Assembly: GCA_963802095.1 (NCBI GenBank)
Contig: CAWDHI010000001.1
Span: 186,001 to 250,000 of the forward strand
Length of the DNA stretch: 64,000 nucleotides
Direction of reading: 5' to 3'
From: CAVVEQ01 sp963802095
GTDB lineage: Bacteria; Chloroflexota; Anaerolineae; Anaerolineales; Anaerolineaceae
In this document: in pieces, positions 60,449-64,000 of the stretch
How the letters are laid out: each line of letters opens with the position of its first letter
Numbering within the stretch: position 1 is the stretch's first letter
Made by a program: the position numbers and the translations under genes
Notes under the pieces: generated by a model
Told to the model about the DNA's origin: nothing
Databases searched by the model: none
The model's input: only the letters and a program-made list of their open reading frames with translations

Positions 60449-61111
60449 ATGAGAACCTTGCGATTTACATTTCTCCTTTTGATGGGTATAACCGGTATAT
60501 TGATTTTTACAGGTTGTGCTGCTTCACCAACTCCAGAACCTACCCCAATACCACTTCCCACCGAAACAGTGGAACCTACTCCAACTTTAACCTCTGAACC
60601 CACCGCAACTGTAACAATTGCACCAACCGTGACAGTAACGCTGGTACCAACACCAGACCTTACCGGGGTAGAGGTATTGGGAGCCGGTCCTGAGGGTGGT
60701 TTTTATCTGGTCAATTTTTCCAAGCCAGGAATAGATAAGGAACTTACCTCGTTCAAACCGATTCGGGAATCCCTTTTAAATGCAATATCTTATAAAGAAG
60801 CATATCCTGACCGGCTGATCTGCCATGGACCGATGCTTTGCTGGGGTGACGAAGGTTCAATTTAGCTTCATCGATCCGGATACAGCTCAAACAGTTTACG
60901 TCTTGGATTATATTCTTCCTGATCGGGACTATGGCTTCGCTGAAAAGAAATTGTATTGGTGTATCCACCCCGATGCTTGCCCACTGCGGGGGCAGCAGAT
61001 GAATTGCGAAACGGAGATTCGAAAAGACTCCCATGGTAAACGTGCTTATGGAGCACCTGTATTGATCTTTGTGGGTATTGCACTTCAATCAATACCTGCG
61101 ATAACCAGTAA
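60449..61111 (+). pseudogene. Decayed copy of the neighbouring lipoprotein
   Basis: The frame at 60449 gives a lipobox signal peptide (LIFTGC, Cys23), a Pro/Thr-rich linker and the start of the same domain as in the next gene (LGAGPEGGFYLVNFSKPGID), then goes out of register and stops at 60865. Other frames continue the similarity: QFSFIDPDTAQTVYVLDYIL, IHPDACPLRG, CETEIRKDSHG, then STCIDLCGYC to a stop at 61109-61111. At least three small indels are needed to align it with the copy at 61156-61830, so this looks like a true pseudogene and not one sequence error. Confidence 0.8.
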
Positions 61112-61155
61112 TGTGTTAGTTTGAGCCAGTGCAAAATACCATCCAGTGAAGGTTC

Positions 61156-61830
61156 ATGATGAATTACGCAAGCAGGTTAAACATAGGAATTTTGATTGCA
61201 TTATTGATCTTTATAACTGGATGCACCAATGATTCACCAGCCACTACTGAAGTGACTGCAAATATCACAGCAACTCTGACCGAAACGGCAACCGTCCAAT
61301 CTACAGAACTCCCAACTGCCACGCAAACTCTCTCAGCGACACAAACGGTGGTTGTGGAAGCCACCAAGGATATTTCAAGCCTCGTCGTCCTCGGAGCGGG
61401 TCCGACCAATGGAGTTTACTTGTTAAATTTTGAAGTACCCGGGATTGATAGAACTTACCTTCTCACCGTGGATGGAATCCCTTTTCAATGCGAAATTCTA
61501 ACTGAGTATGGTGAGCGTCTTAGTTGTTTTGGTCCCATGCTTCCCTGGGGGAAGAATGTTAATTTTAAGTTCATTGATCCGAAAAGTGGGCAGACCTTTC
61601 ACCAAATTGACTACACCTTACCAGCGTTCGATTACGGATTCGGAAAACCAATAAAACCCGCCTGCGTAAATCCGAATGCCTGCCCGGATAGAGGAGAACA
61701 ATTTTGGTGCGAAACGGAAATCCGGCAGAACGAGCATGGCTATTGCATGGTCGCGACTTGCACCGATATTTGCGGTTTCTGCGTTGGGATTGACACTTGC
61801 CACCAGGTAGGCAAGTATGTGCACCCGTAA
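61156..61830 (+). CDS. Lipoprotein with cysteine-rich C-terminal domain, unknown function
   Basis: The signal peptide ends FITGC (Cys23), a lipobox. A Thr-rich linker (25-75) leads to a compact domain starting LVVLGAGPTNGVYLLNFEVP and rich in cysteines (CEIL, LSCFGPM, CVNPNACPDRGEQFWC, VATCTDICGFCVGIDTC), probably disulfide-bonded outside the cell. I do not recognise a family. The upstream pseudogene is a tandem duplicate. It may start at ATG 61156 or 61159. It converges with the NBR1-Ig lipoprotein gene, leaving six bases. Confidence 0.8.
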   Translation: MMNYASRLNIGILIALLIFITGCTNDSPATTEVTANITATLTETATVQSTELPTATQTLSATQTVVVEATKDISSLVVLGAGPTNGVYLLNFEVPGIDRTYLLTVDGIPFQCEILTEYGERLSCFGPMLPWGKNVNFKFIDPKSGQTFHQIDYTLPAFDYGFGKPIKPACVNPNACPDRGEQFWCETEIRQNEHGYCMVATCTDICGFCVGIDTCHQVGKYVHP

Positions 61831-61836
61831 CAATAA

Positions 61837-62388
61837 TTAATTGACAGTGATTTGTACGTAGATCACATCGCCGAATGGCTGCCCATCCGGGTTATGAGCC
61901 TGCCATGCACTCCTGTAATCTCCCGGCACTGTTGGTGCGAGGAGGTTGATTTGAACGGTCGCCTTGCTGCCTGCCAGGGCTGGGATCAGAGCCTGCTCCG
62001 GATTGGCACCCAGGCTGCCCCCTGCGATCAGCCGGAGAGTATAGCCGGAAACCCAATTGCAAGTTCCACCATTCTCCACCTCCCACTTTTTCTCCATCGC
62101 CTCCCCAATCTGCGCAACAGTTCCATCGGGAATGGTGATATCGCTTAAGAATTTCAGGTTATTGACACAATCCTGCAACTGTGAATTCCCTGCAGGTTGT
62201 ACAGCGGTTTCCGGAGTTGGAGTGACCGGGTTCAATTCAGGCGGGATGAACATTGGTGTTTGATCAGACCCGGGAGCTAACCGGGAGGGACGCGGGTAGA
62301 TACATCCGGCGAATACGAGCGGAACCAGCCCGATAGCGATGAATAAGGAAAGCATTTTTCTTGCCTTCCAGGGTTTCATGCCGTTCAT
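61837..62388 (-). CDS. Lipoprotein with NBR1-Ig-like domain
   Basis: A lipobox VFAGC (Cys29) anchors the protein in the outer face of the membrane. A Pro/Thr-rich spacer is followed by an NBR1 central (Ig-like) domain of about 105 residues: CVNNLKFLSDITIPDGTVAQ, KWEVENGGTCNWVSGYTLRL, and the C-terminal PGDYRSAWQAHNPDGQPFGD. This domain is frequent in Anaerolineae surface proteins and may bind other proteins or polymers. The ATG overlaps the recA stop (ATGA), so it is translationally coupled to recA, an odd pairing. Confidence 0.85.
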   Translation of the reverse strand: MNGMKPWKARKMLSLFIAIGLVPLVFAGCIYPRPSRLAPGSDQTPMFIPPELNPVTPTPETAVQPAGNSQLQDCVNNLKFLSDITIPDGTVAQIGEAMEKKWEVENGGTCNWVSGYTLRLIAGGSLGANPEQALIPALAGSKATVQINLLAPTVPGDYRSAWQAHNPDGQPFGDVIYVQITVN

Positions 62389-63485
62389 TCTTCGCTGTAG
62401 CTCTCTGATTCCCCGCTTCCTGCAAGCGCCATAGGCAAATCTCCACCAATTGCCTGCTGGCGAATGGCTGCCTCGATCTCTGCGGAAAGACTGGCATTCT
62501 GACGCAGGTATTCCTTTGCATTCTCACGTCCCTGCCCTAATCGCAAGTCCCCGTATGAGAAGAAGGCTCCCCGTTTGGTGATGATCTCCATCTGGGTTCC
62601 CAAATCGATGATATCCCCGGATTTGGAAATACCCTCGTTGTACATGATGTCGAATTCCGCAGTACGGAAAGGCGCGGCGACCTTATTTTTCACAACCCGA
62701 ACCCGAACCCGCGAACCAGTCACCTCAGCACCTACCTTGATGGATTGGATCCGGCGGACATCCAGCCGAACGGATGCATAGAATTTCAGTGCCAGGCCGC
62801 CGGGGGTAGTTTCGGGATTCCCAAACATGACTCCGATCTTCTGGCGAAGCTGATTAGTGAATACCACTGCTGTTTTAGTTTGGTTAATTGCTCCGGAGAG
62901 TTTTCGCAGCGCCTGCGACATCAACCTGGCCTGCATACCCATGGTGGCATCACCCATATCGCCTTCGATCTCGGATCGTGGCACCAAAGCCGCCACCGAA
63001 TCAATCACCACCAGGTCAACTGCACCTGAGCGGACGAGAGTCTCAACGATCTCCAGTGCTTGCTCCCCGGTATCCGGTTGGGAAACGAGGAGATTCTCGA
63101 TATCCACTCCAAGCCGTACAGCATAGGCTGGATCAAGAGCATGTTCCATATCTACATAAGCAGTCGTGCCACCCAATTTTTGGGCTTCAGCAGTTATGTG
63201 AAGGCAAAGGGTAGTCTTGCCTGAGGATTCTGGTCCGAAGATCTCAGTAACCCTCGCGCGGGGAATCCCCCCTACACCCAAGGCCAAGTCGAGTGAAAGA
63301 GAACCTGTGGGAATGGCTTCCACCGCCAGGTGGGTGGCTTCCCCCATGCGCATGATTGATCCTTCTCCATAGCGCTTGATAATATCTGAAAGTGCCTTAT
63401 CAAGCACAGCCTTGCGGGCTTCAACCATCGAAGAGGATTGTGGGGAGGTGAAATCTTCATCTGAATTCGTTTTTCGGGCCATCAT
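62385..63485 (-). CDS. recA: Recombinase RecA
   Basis: RecA forms filaments on single-stranded DNA, drives strand exchange and triggers LexA cleavage. Walker A is GPESSGKTT (about residues 84-92), Walker B is VDLVVIDSVAAL, and loops GDATMGMQARLMSQALRKLS and FTNQLRQKIGVMFGNPETTP are diagnostic. At 366 aa it is full length, with a variable acidic C-terminus. GAGGAG is better spaced for the second ATG (63482). A TATAAT box lies on the minus strand at 63512-63517, and an SOS-box-like dyad at 63552-63570 is positioned for LexA control. Confidence 0.98.
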   Translation of the reverse strand: MMARKTNSDEDFTSPQSSSMVEARKAVLDKALSDIIKRYGEGSIMRMGEATHLAVEAIPTGSLSLDLALGVGGIPRARVTEIFGPESSGKTTLCLHITAEAQKLGGTTAYVDMEHALDPAYAVRLGVDIENLLVSQPDTGEQALEIVETLVRSGAVDLVVIDSVAALVPRSEIEGDMGDATMGMQARLMSQALRKLSGAINQTKTAVVFTNQLRQKIGVMFGNPETTPGGLALKFYASVRLDVRRIQSIKVGAEVTGSRVRVRVVKNKVAAPFRTAEFDIMYNEGISKSGDIIDLGTQMEIITKRGAFFSYGDLRLGQGRENAKEYLRQNASLSAEIEAAIRQQAIGGDLPMALAGSGESESYSEE

Positions 63486-63511
63486 ATACTCCTCAATACT
63501 GATCTTGGAAA

Positions 63512-63517
63512 ATTATA
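63512..63517 (-). promoter_or_regulatory. -10 box TATAAT of recA
   Basis: TATAAT on the minus strand lies 26 bases before the recA start at 63485. No clear -35 box is visible. The SOS-like dyad is about 35 bases further upstream, overlapping the expected -35 region and beyond. Confidence 0.55.
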
Positions 63518-63552
63518 TACTGAAACCATTTTTTGCAACATTCTTAACCATT

Positions 63553-63570
63553 ATAGTACAATAGTTCTAT
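63553..63570. promoter_or_regulatory. SOS-box-like dyad upstream of recA
   Basis: ATAGTAC and GTTCTAT are inverted repeats (six of seven positions match) around a four-base spacer. The core AGTACAATAGTTCT fits the LexA-box pattern RGTACNNNDGTWC described for cyanobacteria, close to the Gram-positive GAACN4GTTC. Located 67 bases before recA, it is the likely LexA operator. Confidence 0.65.
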
Positions 63571-63601
63571 AGATATAAGATAACAATCAAAAGAACATTA
63601 A

Positions 63602-63629
63602 TTGACAAATCTGACAAAGGTGGTAAACT
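63602..63629 (+). promoter_or_regulatory. Promoter of glnA
   Basis: TTGACA (63602-63607) and TAAACT (63624-63629) are separated by 16 bases and lie 36 bases before the glnA ATG. TGACAAA occurs twice across this promoter (63603 and 63612), nine bases apart, which may be a binding site. Confidence 0.7.
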
Positions 63630-63665
63630 CGGCAGAATTTAATTGATTTGAAAATGGGAGTACCG

Positions 63666-64000
63666 ATGGATATCAAAGAAGTTCTCGAAATGGTAAAAGC
63701 GGATGACGTGAAATTCGTCTCCTACCAATTCAGCGATGTGACCGGCGCCGTAAAATCTGTGGATGCTCCTGTATCCATGCTTAAAGGAGCGCTCGAAAAT
63801 GGAGTATGGTTCGATGGTTCCTCGGTTGAAGGCTTCGCTCGTATCCAGGAAAGCGACATGCTTCTTAAGATCGATCCATCCACATACGCTGTTCTTCCCT
63901 GGTCAGCCCCGGATATGCGTCGTGCAAGGTTCTTCTGCGATATATACACACCCGATGGCAATCCTTTCGCCGGTGATCCACGCGGTATCCTGCGAAACCA
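63666..64000 (+). CDS. glnA: Glutamine synthetase type I, N-terminal part
   Basis: Glutamine synthetase makes glutamine from glutamate, ammonia and ATP. Only the first 111 residues lie in the window, with the frame open to the right edge. The beta-grasp domain is clear: DDVKFVSYQFSDVTGAVKSV, GVWFDGSSVEGFARIQESDM (matching the type I FDGSSIEGF motif) and DMRRARFFCDIYTPDG. The start ATG has GGGAG six bases upstream and a promoter before it. It diverges from recA. The rest of the gene, with the adenylylation or feedback loops, is not visible. Confidence 0.96.
   Translation, partial: MDIKEVLEMVKADDVKFVSYQFSDVTGAVKSVDAPVSMLKGALENGVWFDGSSVEGFARIQESDMLLKIDPSTYAVLPWSAPDMRRARFFCDIYTPDGNPFAGDPRGILRN

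Overview
The window looks like chromosomal DNA of a Chloroflexota bacterium, most likely class Anaerolineae. This rests on gene content and protein style, not on a database search: a fused SEDS/penicillin-binding protein, NBR1-Ig-like lipoproteins, many zinc-ribbon proteins, a type 2 isoleucyl-tRNA synthetase, and a mix of Gram-positive-like and actinobacteria-like traits. Genes are dense on both strands. No gap without a gene reaches 300 bases. I see no rRNA, tRNA, CRISPR array, insertion sequence or prophage.

Layout, + strand unless stated. 1-4.4 kb: ileS (5' end outside the window), lspA, an RluD-type pseudouridine synthase and purine nucleoside phosphorylase. 4.5-14.9 kb: membrane and signalling proteins, an S1-domain protein, FtsK, a CDP-alcohol phosphatidyltransferase, lgt, and an ABC exporter whose permease is fused to a SpoIIM-like domain. 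15-24 kb: an MBL hydrolase, an HNH endonuclease broken by a frameshift (-), tyrS, then a minus-strand block of fhaA-like, fhaB-like, mtnP and SEDS-PBP genes, and another of PHP phosphoesterase and YbaK-type deacylase. 24-29.5 kb: secG, an oligopeptide-binding protein, a PduO-type adenosyltransferase, then minus-strand DsbA-like, GNAT, TPR and XRE genes. 29.6-37.3 kb (-): a zinc-ribbon protein, a PfkB kinase, parA, parB, two sensor kinases, an OmpR-type regulator, a 98-aa protein and a CpaF ATPase. 37.4-45.1 kb: radC, a zinc-ribbon TPR protein, rplU-rpmA-rpmE (L31 carries an RNA polymerase alpha-CTD-like domain), a HAD phosphatase (-), tdk-hpt, a CCA-adding enzyme and an alpha/beta hydrolase. 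45.2-54.5 kb: a lone receiver protein (-), ppdK, a cysteine desulfurase with a membrane thioredoxin-fold partner, and pyruvate dehydrogenase E1alpha-E1beta-E2. 54.6-64 kb: a TPR/SLT lytic transglycosylase (-), mtnA, a frameshifted PfkB (adenosine-kinase-like), ahcY, two tandem paralogous lipoproteins (the first decayed), an NBR1-Ig lipoprotein and recA (-), and the 5' end of glnA.

How the genes fit together. lgt and lspA serve the lipoproteins seen here. The SEDS-PBP fusion, FHA proteins, FtsK, SLT transglycosylase and ParAB belong to cell-wall growth and chromosome segregation. mtnP, mtnA, ahcY and the adenosine-kinase-like protein handle the by-products of S-adenosylmethionine use. PpdK and PDH control flux through pyruvate. 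PNP, Hpt and Tdk are nucleoside salvage.

Promoters are unusually easy to read. TATAAT-like -10 boxes usually lie about 20-35 bases before the start codon, and one box is only 6 bases away. Several have good -35 boxes, with perfect consensus at rplU. Three otherwise conserved genes (lspA, HNH, PfkB) each carry one single-base frameshift, two of them in five-base G/C runs. That pattern fits residual sequencing or assembly errors at least as well as real mutations. The lipoprotein at 60.4-61.1 kb has several indels and looks like a true pseudogene.
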